Shown here: piece by piece, positions 18,477 to 27,380 of the stretch
Layout: each line of letters begins with the position of its first letter
Position numbering within the stretch: position 1 is the first letter of the stretch
The notes under the pieces: model-generated
What the model was told of the DNA's origin: nothing
What the model saw: the letters and a program-made list of their open reading frames with translations, nothing else
The model's database searches: none
NCBI RefSeq assembly: GCF_022808695.1
Contig: NZ_JAKZKW010000001.1
Coordinates: 310,001-374,000 of the forward strand
Direction: 5' to 3'
Source: Fundidesulfovibrio soli
GTDB lineage: Bacteria > Desulfobacterota > Desulfovibrionia > Desulfovibrionales > Desulfovibrionaceae
Length of the DNA: 64,000 nucleotides
Translations under genes and position numbers: made by a program

Positions 18477-20954
18477 TTATGAAGAAGCCTTTGAACAGGG
18501 CAGGATGACCGTCACGGTTGTCCCTTCCGTCTCCGAAGTGGTGAAATCAATGCGACCGCCGTGCGCCTTGGCGATGAGTTGAGCGCTATAGGTTCCCAGG
18601 CCGGTGCCCAATCGTTTGCCGCTGGTGACATACTTGTCGAAGAAGCGCTCCCTGATTTCAGGAGGAATTGCACCCTGGTTGTGTATGTCAATGTGGTCCC
18701 AGGGTGGCTCCTTCCGGCAAGTAACCATCACGCAGCCACCCTCAGGTGAGGCTTCCACTGCGTTCTTGACTAGATTCAGTAGCATGTCTTCGAGAAGGAA
18801 TTCCTCTCCGTAAAGATGCTGCTGTGTATGAACCAACTCAAGCCTGACGTTTTTTGCGGCTAGATGGTCGGCCAACGCCAGCCGGATGTCCTCGAAAAGA
18901 GCCCGGAGCGAACATCTGGAACTGATTGGAGCATACTCGCCCTGTTCCATCTTCATGATTTTGTCAGATGAGTCCACCAGCATGATGACTTGCCTGATGG
19001 AACGCCGGATTTTCGGAATGTGTGAGATGATCGACCCGTTGATCGAACCACGCTCAACCAATTCGGTTAGGGCGTGCAAACTCGTCAGGGGGGACTTGAT
19101 GTCGTGCCGGATGATGCCCTCAACATCGGCTTTGAACTTCTCCGCATTCTTGCGGTCAGTGATGTCCCGGGCAAAGCCTAGCCACAGTTTCTTTCCATTC
19201 TCCCTGATGGGGGTAGCCCTGACTTCCACAGGGTATATAAGGCCGCTTTTATTACGGTGTCTGGTCTCAAATGAAACCGTCGCATCATCGTTCACTGGAT
19301 CGATGAAAGCATTCATCTGTGGTGTGTCATTCACATCCAAGTCAACGACATGCATACCCAGCAATTCCTCTCTTGTGTAACCGGACTGGCGTTCCGCCTC
19401 ATGGTTCACGTCCAATAGCCTGCCAGATAAGTCCGCTAGATAGAGGGCATCCCCGGCACTTTGCACCAGCAGACTGAAGCGTTCATTGCTCTCCCGTAAC
19501 AATGCTTCAATCCGCTTGAGTTCGGTGATGTCGCGCCCAACAGCCTGGATTTCCTTAAGGGCATGGTCCTTGTCGAAGAAGGCGCGGTTGACAAACTGCA
19601 TCCAACGGACTTCACCTTTGGCGTCAAAGACGCGGTTCTCAATGACAACCACCGGGTTATCAGGGGAAAGGCTGCGAATGCGCTCCTCGACCATCGGCAC
19701 ATCCTCAGGAACTGCAAGAGGTTGCCAACCATGGTTGACAAACTCTGTCTCTGTCTTGCCGAAGAAGCGACAAAAGACTTCATTGACGAACGTGTATGTG
19801 CCATCGGGTTTGTACCGGGCGATAAGTTCTGTCTGGTCCTCAACAACAGTGCGAAAACGTGCTTCGCTCAAAATCAAGGCTACCTCACGCTGCCTGAGGA
19901 GGTCCGATGCTCCTTGAAGAGCATCTGCCACCACCTGGGTCTCAGTAAATCTTGACTTCTCCGCCTCTAACCTTTCACCCCTCCCCAGTGCCTCTGCGAG
20001 TTTAATGAGTCCGGTAATGGAAGAAGATATTTTGCGGCCCTGCCGCAAAGCGATGACGAACCCGAAAGCTCCAAGGAATGCCGTACCAAAAAGAGCCATG
20101 GCCACCCATCGCCACAAGCCCTGCATGACATGAGCCTTGGGCACGCTGATGACCAAGGTCCACCCTGAAACAGTCGAGTGGCTGAACCCTGCCAGAACCG
20201 GCCACCCGGACATGCCTAATCCCTCCAGTACCCCCTCATTTGCGACTTCCTTGTGCTTCGTCAGCGCGGGCAAGTTGGGTTTTGTGCCGACAAATTGTGC
20301 CTGATCCCGTGTACGGGCTACGACCATACCGGCGCTATCCAGAATCGTAACCGTCCATTCTTGAGGCAAGGCAGGCAGGGCGAGAGCCTGCAACAGCGTA
20401 TCTACAGGCAAGGTCAATGCAAGGTCATACGCCACGCGGCCGTCACGAAACACCGGAACATCAATGCTGATGAGGTAACGTCCAGTTACAGCCCCTTTGT
20501 ATATACTGCTCACGCCCCCCTTCCCTGTCTCAAAGATGCGCAGGACTCGTTCAGGAACATTGCGTTTGGGAAGAGGAGCCCCAGGGGGGAGATAGCTATT
20601 GATCAACTGCTGCCCTGTCTCGTCGGCCAGAATGATGTCAGCGCCGGGTCGGTTAACAAGAGCTATAAGGGTCTGGTCATACAAGCATTTAAAATCACCA
20701 GAAGAAAGCTCAGACGACTTGGCCAGCACCTGCAAGTCCGCCAGAGTTCCCTCTAGTTCCCGATCCATTGTCATGGAGAGTTTGCGGGTGGTATCCAGCA
20801 TGTCCTGGCAGATACTTTCACGCCTTTGCTGGAAGCTGCTGTATACTAGGGCGATTGCTGCGAATCCAACGGGCAGAACGCTGGCCAGGACAATAAAAGT
20901 AAGCCTGTAGCGAACAGACCTACGAAACGTGCCCCACTTCGCCTTTATGTTCAT
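18477..20954 (-). CDS. Membrane sensor histidine kinase with two PAS domains
   Basis: An 825-residue kinase. Order: TM1 (18-38), a periplasmic sensing domain of about 240 residues of probable Cache type, TM2 (283-303), a HAMP-like linker, PAS (365-478), PAS (488-600), then HisKA with the phosphoacceptor H617 in IIRHDIKSPLTSL and an HATPase domain (710-818: N box NLVKNAVEAS, G box GTGLGTYSAQLIAKAHGG). No receiver domain and no response regulator gene is nearby, so its partner is elsewhere. Start 20954 (MNIKAKWG) is chosen over a longer frame at 21020. It lies within the tRNA-Ser island between repeat copies A and B. Confidence 0.9.
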   Translation of the reverse strand: MNIKAKWGTFRRSVRYRLTFIVLASVLPVGFAAIALVYSSFQQRRESICQDMLDTTRKLSMTMDRELEGTLADLQVLAKSSELSSGDFKCLYDQTLIALVNRPGADIILADETGQQLINSYLPPGAPLPKRNVPERVLRIFETGKGGVSSIYKGAVTGRYLISIDVPVFRDGRVAYDLALTLPVDTLLQALALPALPQEWTVTILDSAGMVVARTRDQAQFVGTKPNLPALTKHKEVANEGVLEGLGMSGWPVLAGFSHSTVSGWTLVISVPKAHVMQGLWRWVAMALFGTAFLGAFGFVIALRQGRKISSSITGLIKLAEALGRGERLEAEKSRFTETQVVADALQGASDLLRQREVALILSEARFRTVVEDQTELIARYKPDGTYTFVNEVFCRFFGKTETEFVNHGWQPLAVPEDVPMVEERIRSLSPDNPVVVIENRVFDAKGEVRWMQFVNRAFFDKDHALKEIQAVGRDITELKRIEALLRESNERFSLLVQSAGDALYLADLSGRLLDVNHEAERQSGYTREELLGMHVVDLDVNDTPQMNAFIDPVNDDATVSFETRHRNKSGLIYPVEVRATPIRENGKKLWLGFARDITDRKNAEKFKADVEGIIRHDIKSPLTSLHALTELVERGSINGSIISHIPKIRRSIRQVIMLVDSSDKIMKMEQGEYAPISSRCSLRALFEDIRLALADHLAAKNVRLELVHTQQHLYGEEFLLEDMLLNLVKNAVEASPEGGCVMVTCRKEPPWDHIDIHNQGAIPPEIRERFFDKYVTSGKRLGTGLGTYSAQLIAKAHGGRIDFTTSETEGTTVTVILPCSKASS

Positions 20955-21172
20955 GCGGCGCGCTCCAGGTTTAGGCCCATCTAGGGCTAGAATTTCTGCT
21001 GCACGACACACTCGCTCCATTTAAATTAAACATTTCGTGCCATAATTTATACAGGGTCGCAAGTGATTGGCGTCGGCTGAGCAAGCATATCGGCTAGTTT
21101 AGCCTGCTATCCAACCCTCGGGTGAAACCACAAAAGTACAGGGAAATGGCGGGGAAGATGTGTACCCGGCCT

Positions 21173-21392
21173 GGGCACAATCCGGACATCGGACTGGAGC
21201 TGATAATAAATCGTTATTAGCAGGGCAAACGTCAGATGAACTTCACTGCTCCACAGCCGGATTTAGCCCCTAGAATCAATCCTGGCTCTGAGAGCGCTCC
21301 ACCTTCCGAACGATCGAACCGCAAACCAACGACGAAAAAGCCCACCTGTTGAACAGGGGAAGGTACGCCGATTTGTCGGAGTGCCTCCCTTA
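21173..21392 (+). repeat. Island repeat, copy B
   Basis: Aligned with copy A along its length, including the terminal hairpin AAGGTACGCCGA / TCGGAGTGCCTCC (21361-21388). It shares 26 identical bases (21224-21249) with copy C. It occupies most of the 542-bp gap upstream of the kinase gene. The remaining gap shows nothing else I can name. Confidence 0.7.
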
Positions 21393-21496
21393 CCAGCTTG
21401 TGGCCCATTGAGAACTGGTCCGACTCAACTTCGCCAACCAACAGTATTTGTCCAAGCAAGACACATCCTCATCTTGCTCGGCCTTGATTTCTGGAC

Positions 21497-21787
21497 CTAA
21501 CCTATGACCACCTCATAAAATTGAGGCGTTGGGCTCCCGTCGAATAGCGGTTTCACATGCTCTCCGGCAATGTCATGGGCAGAACTGCCATGCATTGCGT
21601 TGAAAGCATCTTTGCTTTCGAATTCTACGATGGCCGCATAGTTTCCCTCCCCGAAAGATTTTAAAAGCCGTCTTTTGATAAAGCCCTTAAACGTTGAAAA
21701 TTGTTTGTTTGTTAAACCAAACCATTCTATAAACTCAGCATCTTTGCCTGCCACTATAGGTGGAAACGAGATTATGACGACATACAT
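21497..21787 (-). CDS. Antibiotic biosynthesis monooxygenase (ABM) domain protein
   Basis: A 96-residue single-domain protein with the ferredoxin-like ABM pattern (MYVVIISFPPIVAGKDAEFIEWF...GFIKRRLLKS...NYAAIVEFESKDAFNAMHGS). Members include small cofactor-free monooxygenases and heme-degrading enzymes, and many have no known reaction. Base composition is AT-rich compared with the core genome. An inverted AATAC-N10-GTATT lies about 30 bp upstream of the start and could be an operator. Substrate is unknown. Confidence 0.75.
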   Translation of the reverse strand: MYVVIISFPPIVAGKDAEFIEWFGLTNKQFSTFKGFIKRRLLKSFGEGNYAAIVEFESKDAFNAMHGSSAHDIAGEHVKPLFDGSPTPQFYEVVIG

Positions 21788-21958
21788 GCTGACACCCCCA
21801 ATACGTGTTACAGTGTATTTCGGTTTAACTTAACCCAAATCTGTTACCAAAAGTAGCTCTTGCCTTTGTAAGGTTACCTACCAGCTTCACCTGACCCTAG
21901 ACGTAGAGGGCAACAGTCGGGGACCTTGTCGGGTGTGATCGCTCGGAATTCATTGATG

Positions 21959-22504
21959 CTAGTTTTGGGCGTCCTCTCGGGTACTCACGAGGTTTGTGTA
22001 TTTCTCGTGGATCATCTGTCGATCGAACTCATCAAACTCCTGGAGCATGGCATCCATTTCCTGGCGAGAAAAATAGCTCATGATTGGATGGAAAAAATGC
22101 TTGTCCTCTTTCGCAATGTGCAGCGGGTAGAAGTCGATCAACTGGCGCAAAAGTGAAACGAGGGTTTTTACCGAGACAGTGTTGTCGTGACGCCCGACAC
22201 CGAGGTTTGTTTCGGAGATGGCTCGCACTAAAAAGCGACCCTGAACATGCTCCTCCATAAGTTCAGCCAATTCCTTTTGCTCTCCCGGTGAAAGCGGCTT
22301 TTTCGCCAATTCGCGAAACAGGATCTCCTCCTCTTTGCCATGGTGGCAGCGATCGGCGTAGATCCTAAAAAAATCCACTGCCTGATCAATGAAATCGCTG
22401 TCGGGTTGCTGGCCTGATTCGATATGCTCCACTTCGTGCGCTACCAGTTTAAGTAGGCGTTCGATGAGCCGATGCTCATGCATGAGGGGGCCAATAGGTT
22501 GCAC
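21959..22504 (-). CDS. Hemerythrin-like HHE domain protein
   Basis: A 181-residue four-helix protein with the di-iron ligand pattern of bacterial hemerythrins: HEH near residues 9-11, a CHHGKEEEILF segment near 53-63, MEEHVQGR, and HIAKEDKHFFHP. It probably binds O2 or NO, or protects against them, in the cytoplasm, a common cargo in Desulfovibrio. It lies 172 bp upstream of the ABM gene in the same direction; both lie between repeats B and C. Confidence 0.88.
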   Translation of the reverse strand: MQPIGPLMHEHRLIERLLKLVAHEVEHIESGQQPDSDFIDQAVDFFRIYADRCHHGKEEEILFRELAKKPLSPGEQKELAELMEEHVQGRFLVRAISETNLGVGRHDNTVSVKTLVSLLRQLIDFYPLHIAKEDKHFFHPIMSYFSRQEMDAMLQEFDEFDRQMIHEKYTNLVSTREDAQN

Positions 22505-22934
22505 AGGGACGCTCCTTAGGTTCTTCTCAGACGGTTATACAAAGCCAATAGCCAGCGAGGTTAGTCTCCCGACAATGAACTCCCCCCTCTTATGCTGGCG
22601 ATGGGCTACCCCAAGCTGGGGCTCGAAAAATCCTGACCCGGTTTTCTCGTAAACTTTGGGACAGGAGTTAACGGGTTTGAAAATAACAGTAGTCTATTAC
22701 TGCCAATTGTTGCCAGTGTTTTATCCCTTCATTGCCCAAATAACCCCTCTAACTCACCAAGCCCAGTATTCCGCAACCTTACAAGTTGAGGAACCCTTGT
22801 TAAGCCGTCGTCCGCGTTTGAGACCTCACCTTGGGTTGGTCCATAAAGGGTGTTCCTGAATATTGTGGACTTGTGTGTGCTCGGCAGGGGGTAATTCAAT
22901 CATCGGGAAGGATGCTGGCTCCATGCGTCGTGAA

Positions 22935-23010
22935 CAAGGCAAACGTCAGATGAACTTCACTGCCCCACAAGCCAGATTCTGGCCCTAAGATGAATCATAA
23001 GCCTTTAGAC
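22935..23010 (+). repeat. Island repeat, copy C (partial)
   Basis: GGCAAACGTCAGATGAACTT and the next six bases (22938-22963) are identical to copy B. The match continues imperfectly to GATGAATCATAAGC. The terminal hairpin of copies A and B is absent. It lies in the gene-free stretch 22505-23701, which otherwise holds one terminator-like hairpin (23085) and the island border signals. Confidence 0.65.
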
Positions 23011-23084
23011 GGGGAATACATGCCAGGGACAAGCAAACGCCCCAATGGAGTTGAAAAGTCCCCTTCCTGAGCACCGATACAGCG

Positions 23085-23115
23085 AACGCCCCTGTAGAAA
23101 TACGGGGCGTTTTGC
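23085..23115. terminator. Terminator-like hairpin in gene-free island end
   Basis: Stem AACGCCCC (23085-23092) / GGGGCGTT (23104-23111), followed by TTGC. No clear gene ends here on either strand, so it is probably left over from a lost gene. Confidence 0.55.
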
Positions 23116-23584
23116 TTGGTTTGGGTTTGCAAAACATACGTATCCTGATGAGATATGTGAGCATGTCGTAGGCCCCTAGAATGCACAACTACGCGCGCGG
23201 GGCGGTAGGCAAAAGCAGGTCGCTGACGACCTGAGAACAGGACCGGGACAGAGCGGATAAGGGGCAGGCTAAATACTTGTAGTCTACGCGTTGTAAACCG
23301 GATGCGCTCTCATTTTTCACTCGTGCAAAATGGAAATTGGGGAGGGGAGGCAGATGTCTGGGCATCTCCAAACCTGGACCGGTGAAGGAAAACCACTCGC
23401 AGTTTCTGCCTAATTTGGGGGTAGTTTTCTGGCCCCCAAAATGGGCGGAAGAAATTTCAAACCCTGGTAACTTTCCGGGTAACTCAAAAAATCACATTCA
23501 AAACATACAACCAATACAAATTGAAAGACTATTGATCTGACGGACACCCCCTCGAGCAGCAACAGGCCGCCTGAAATCGCAACG

Positions 23585-23615
23585 AAAGCCCGAACTGAAC
23601 AGTCCGGGCTTTTTT
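23585..23615 (+). terminator. Terminator at right island border
   Basis: AAAGCCCG / CGGGCTTT with inner ACTG/CAGT pairing, followed by T5. It includes the right copy of the 15-bp border repeat. It may be the original terminator of the tRNA-Ser transcript, moved 6 kb away by the insertion. Confidence 0.7.
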
Positions 23616-23701
23616 ATGCTCCACTCGCGTCCGGGCAACGGTCTGGATCAAATCCAGCTACCGAATAACTCTGCTTGATTGAACGTTCTGAACCAGGGCG
23701 A

Positions 23702-25216
23702 TCAGATTGACGTCTGTGCGGTCACCCCGAGTGCGTCCCAGTATATGGGGAAGGTGCGCCCGTTGACTTCGTCGATGTGCGTGCTCCGCAGATCAAACGC
23801 CTCTTCGAACGTTTTGCGCCTGCCGGAACAGGTCTTGAGTTCCTGGTACATTGCCTGCCAGTCCCCGGGCGAGCGCAGCCCTCTGCCGTATGCCCGCGAA
23901 TACGTGTATTCAACCTCCCACGCAGGCCGGGAGGCACCGATGTCGAGGTAGTGAACTGCCGTGTCGAGCAGTTCAAAGCTCTGCCTGTCGTAGGAATAGA
24001 CCTGATAGCCCGGGTTGTTGCCCGTGACGGGCGAAATGGACGGCCCCAGGCGCAGGGAAGCGGCGGGAAGCTCCCGCCCTTTGGGGTACACGAGCCGGAA
24101 TTCATCCCGGTGAACATGCCCGCAAAAGGACGCCCTGACGGTCTGCGAATGAGCCACGAGGAGGTTGGCCAGAGCGTCGTTCCAGGCATCGGCGAGCAAG
24201 GGAGCGTATACGTTCTTCCCCGTCTTGAGATATTTGGCGGCGCTCGATTTGGAGTTGTCGCCAGGGGGAACGTGCGCCATCAGCCAGACTTTCTCGCCTC
24301 GGCGGCCAGCGGTGGCCAGCTCCTGGGTGAGAAAGTCCAGCACCGGCTTTCCGACACCTTGATTGGGGTACCTTTTGGCCCAATAAATGTTGTTGAAGAC
24401 AACGATCCTGCCGCCGTGGCCTGGCAGGGGCAAGGAGTAGCATCCGTATCGGGGGTAGGACTCCAGGAAGGCCGCCCTGTCGGCCTCGGATTTCAACGCG
24501 CGCTGCGCAATGCTGGAGGCGGTGACCGAAAGGTAGGGGCTGTCCGGGACGATCCGAAAATCCCCTTCGAAACTGTCGTTGTTGCCCAGGGCGAGGTACA
24601 GAGGGGCCTCGGGAAAACGGCGGGTCACCTCGGCCAGGAAATACTCGGCGGTCTTTCCGATGAAGCCCAGGAGCCCACCGCTCGAGGAGTCTCCGGTCAA
24701 TCGCGGATACAGGGTCCAGAAACCGTGGCACAGCAGGTCGCCGGGGAACAGCAGGAAATCCGGCCTGGGCGCGCGGCTTGCCATATCATCAAGGAAGGAC
24801 TGGAAAAGTGCGTTGTTGGAATCCTGCCCGTAAGGGCTGTACACCGGGGCGGCATCGGCGAGAATGGCCCCCCATTCGGCCGCCGGGGCGGCCGCGAGGG
24901 CTTTTACCTTGCCTGGGTCGGCGAATGGGTTGAAATGAACGTCGGAGAAGAGCAGGAACATTCCGGCCCGGTCAGCGGAAGCGGCCGTAAAGGAAGCGGG
25001 ATCTCCGCCCGTGCAGACATCGGCGGGGACTGCCCCAACAACGGGGTTGGCGGGCCGGCTTTGATTTTTCGCGGCCCAGGCAGGGCTGAAACCGCCGCAA
25101 ATGGCTGGCGCGGCCAAGAGGGCTGCCCCGGAGAGGGCAACGCGCAGGAAGTCCCTCCGCCTTACACGGCACGAAAGCTCAAGCACGTTCGTCTGCGAAG
25201 AATCGAGTAGGTCCAT
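23702..25216 (-). CDS. Tat-exported metallophosphoesterase (acid sphingomyelinase-like)
   Basis: A 504-residue calcineurin-like phosphoesterase. A twin-arginine signal (RRRDFLRVALSGAALLAAP) lies at about residues 19-37. Metal-binding motifs run in order: SDVHFNP, PGDLLCHG, LGNNDS, MAHVPPGD and CGHVHRDEF. The spacing suits the acid sphingomyelinase-like branch. Substrate in bacteria is uncertain. The first 18 residues are poorly conserved in appearance, so a start nearer the RR motif is possible. It is monocistronic and just outside the island. Confidence 0.85.
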   Translation of the reverse strand: MDLLDSSQTNVLELSCRVRRRDFLRVALSGAALLAAPAICGGFSPAWAAKNQSRPANPVVGAVPADVCTGGDPASFTAASADRAGMFLLFSDVHFNPFADPGKVKALAAAPAAEWGAILADAAPVYSPYGQDSNNALFQSFLDDMASRAPRPDFLLFPGDLLCHGFWTLYPRLTGDSSSGGLLGFIGKTAEYFLAEVTRRFPEAPLYLALGNNDSFEGDFRIVPDSPYLSVTASSIAQRALKSEADRAAFLESYPRYGCYSLPLPGHGGRIVVFNNIYWAKRYPNQGVGKPVLDFLTQELATAGRRGEKVWLMAHVPPGDNSKSSAAKYLKTGKNVYAPLLADAWNDALANLLVAHSQTVRASFCGHVHRDEFRLVYPKGRELPAASLRLGPSISPVTGNNPGYQVYSYDRQSFELLDTAVHYLDIGASRPAWEVEYTYSRAYGRGLRSPGDWQAMYQELKTCSGRRKTFEEAFDLRSTHIDEVNGRTFPIYWDALGVTAQTSI

Positions 25217-25514
25217 GGCTGTTCCGATATGGCTCGTTGCCGGTGCTGAATCGTCACGAGGGAGTATGCCCGTACGGAAGTGTTCCTAATACAAATAGTT
25301 TTCGGCCCTGCTTGTCAAGTCCGCGGCCTCGACTGCAAGGATAGGCGAGCGGTGGTTATCCCCCTGGAATTTCGGCATCGACTCACGGGGTGTTCACGCG
25401 CGGATGACGCCAAACAATTGGCGGGTCACACCGCATCCAGCTGTGCTCCCCGCCGCTGTTCGAATGCGATCCCCGGCCGCGATCACTGAGGCCGCGGCCG
25501 GGACAGCACCGCCC

Positions 25515-26162
25515 CTACTTGCCCTTGGCCCGGCTGGCGGGCGCTCCATGCACCATGGTGTAGGCGTACTCCACGCCCTGGCCGTAGGCGCCCGCGTGCT
25601 CCTTCACCACGGCCAGCAAGGCGTCGTAGGTATCCTTGCGCGCCCAGTCGCGCTGGTATTCGAGCAGCACCTGCAGCGACGTGACCGGCACGGCCCCGGC
25701 CTGCTCCATTCGGCGCATGGCGGCGTTGTGGGCGGTGAGGCTCGTCCCGCCCGAGGCATCCTCCACCGCATAGACTTCGTAGCCCGCGCCGAGGGCCTCC
25801 AGCGCCGGGAACGCCAGACAGACTTCGGTCCAGAGGGCGGCGATGACCAGCTTTTTACGGCCGGTGGCGGCCACGGCCTCCACGAAGCTCTTGCTCTCCC
25901 AGGAGTTCATGCTGGTGCGCTCGATGGGTTCTTGTCCCGGGAAGATGTCCAGCAGTTGAGGCCACATGTTCCCTGAAAAGCTCTTGGTTTCCACTGTAGT
26001 GAGGATGGTGGGCACCTTGAAGATGCTGGCCGCCTTGGCCAGCATCAGGACGTTGTTGAAAAGCGTCTGGCGGTCGATGCTTTCCACGCCGAAGGTCATC
26101 TGCGGCTGGTGGTCGATGAAGATCACCGCACTGTTTTGAGGATTCAGAAGTTCCGTTTTCAT
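25515..26162 (-). CDS. Isochorismatase-family cysteine hydrolase (YcaC-like)
   Basis: A 215-residue alpha/beta hydrolase of the isochorismatase-like family. The catalytic Asp lies in VIFIDHQPQM and the nucleophile Cys in IAALWTEVCLAFPALEAL. TTVETKSFSGNMWPQL resembles YcaC-type proteins of unknown substrate. A ribosome-binding site (AAGGAGAAAATC) precedes the ATG. A GC-rich inverted repeat (about 25473-25502) follows the stop. It is alone, with no pathway context. Confidence 0.85.
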   Translation of the reverse strand: MKTELLNPQNSAVIFIDHQPQMTFGVESIDRQTLFNNVLMLAKAASIFKVPTILTTVETKSFSGNMWPQLLDIFPGQEPIERTSMNSWESKSFVEAVAATGRKKLVIAALWTEVCLAFPALEALGAGYEVYAVEDASGGTSLTAHNAAMRRMEQAGAVPVTSLQVLLEYQRDWARKDTYDALLAVVKEHAGAYGQGVEYAYTMVHGAPASRAKGK

Positions 26163-26444
26163 GATTTTCTCCTTTCAGGCCATTGGAATACGTTTCATCT
26201 CGCATGGCCCTTTCGAGCGGATGTTGGCGGGGTTTCGGAACAGATCACAATTGTATGCAATCTAGGACAGCCGAAACACCCGTTCAAGCGGTTTCTCGAA
26301 CTGACCCGCCTCCGCTCTCCTCCCGGTTCTTGCTCCTGTACGATTGACCAGATCTGAAGGGATTCTGCCGCCAGAATAGGGCGCGGACATTTCGCCTGGG
26401 AAAATTCATCCGCGCGCTGGAACCTTCAAAGTGCCCAATAAAAA

Positions 26445-26471
26445 GGGGACGACCCACGAGCGGTCGTCCCC
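26445..26471 (-). terminator. Terminator for the Met-rich protein gene
   Basis: Stem GGGGACGACC / GGTCGTCCCC, 7-nt loop, with A5 on its left that becomes U5 on the minus strand. It lies 125 bp past the stop of the Met-rich gene. The rest of the 433-bp gap 26163-26595 shows no gene. Confidence 0.75.
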
Positions 26472-26595
26472 AACAATCTCTGACATCAGCACTGTCACCA
26501 GAAGCCATTCAAACAAAACGGATGCGATCCGCCGTAATTTGGGGAACAACTTCCGCTAGACGTACAGCGCAAATCAGCAAACTCGGGAGAACGTC

Positions 26596-27069
26596 CTATT
26601 TTAGACCATCCATCAGCATCCCCTTCCCTTGAAGAAGCATATAAACACCGTCCTTCATCATGGTCTCGCCCTGCTTCATGTCCGACTCGACGTTCCCCAT
26701 CATAAGCTCTGAGGCCTTCAACATCATATCCGCGCCGCTCAACATTTTCATGCCCGCCTTATCCTTCGGCGCTGAGGATTTGATCATTTTCTGCCCTTTG
26801 ACAATCAGCTTCTGCCCATCAGACATCGCCTGCTTGTCCTTTTTGAGCATCATATCAGAGCCCTCAACCATCGTATCAACGCCCTTATTGACGGAGTCAT
26901 ACTTCATTTTCTCTTCAGCCATCGCCTTTGCATCTCTTTTGGAAGTGTCTCCGATGCGAGGAACTCCGGATGTCATATCCATACCCGAGGACACGGATGC
27001 AAATAGCGGAATGACACAAAGACACATTGCAAAAAAAGTCGAAGTGACAAATTTGGACGCCTTGGACAT
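26596..27069 (-). CDS. Secreted Met/Lys-rich protein of unknown function
   Basis: A 157-residue protein with an N-terminal signal sequence (to about SVSSG, residue 29). The mature part is very rich in Met, Lys and Asp/Gly and carries loosely repeated units such as GSDMML, GADMML, GETMMKDG and GKGMLMDG in predicted helices. No cysteine is left after signal removal. I do not recognise the family. Met-rich repeats in exported proteins sometimes bind copper or silver, but that is only an inference here. The start at 27069 follows AAGGAGATTGC. Confidence 0.75.
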   Translation of the reverse strand: MSKASKFVTSTFFAMCLCVIPLFASVSSGMDMTSGVPRIGDTSKRDAKAMAEEKMKYDSVNKGVDTMVEGSDMMLKKDKQAMSDGQKLIVKGQKMIKSSAPKDKAGMKMLSGADMMLKASELMMGNVESDMKQGETMMKDGVYMLLQGKGMLMDGLK

Positions 27070-27380
27070 TGCAATCTCCTTTTTTCAATATCGACAGAAG
27101 GAAAAACAGCCTGACTGACCAGACATGACGTACGGCTCCCGGCATCGAATAGGCTGAGGTTGGGACGCATTCTATTGAAGGCGCGCACCGAAGCTGCCGC
27201 TTATACTAAACGAAGCCAGACCTCACAAGGCATGGCGGCAGGGGCGCCCTCCCCTGTTCCCGACCGCCATTGGCAACCCATCGGGATGGCGCTATATGAT
27301 GAGTATCGAGCTGGGAGCACCGGGTCGCCCTGCCCAGCGCCAAAGTACCTTTCGTCTCGCAAGGGGACTTGGAGGCTACC

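Larger units (their letters stand above)
17465..23640. mobile_element. Decayed genomic island next to tRNA-Ser
   Basis: The stretch has visibly lower GC and sparser coding than the flanks. It begins with an integrase N-terminal stub right after tRNA-Ser and contains phage-type debris, three genes and three copies of a degenerate direct repeat. Motifs of the form CC(K)GG(Y)AAC, which could be arm-type integrase sites, cluster at both ends (17567, 17591, 17611 and 23463, 23475, 23631). A 15-bp identical sequence, CTGAACAGTCCGGGC, occurs at 17528 and 23595. No intact integrase, and no copy of the tRNA 3' end at the right border, is seen. The right boundary is approximate. Confidence 0.65.

Noticed and set aside
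22600-22860. Short forward frames after the hemerythrin gene
   Set aside because: They show no recognisable domain and no plausible translation start; the region appears non-coding or decayed.
23400-23700. Copy of the tRNA-Ser 3' end as a classical attR
   Set aside because: No stretch matching the T-arm/acceptor end was seen, so the island boundary is given only as approximate.
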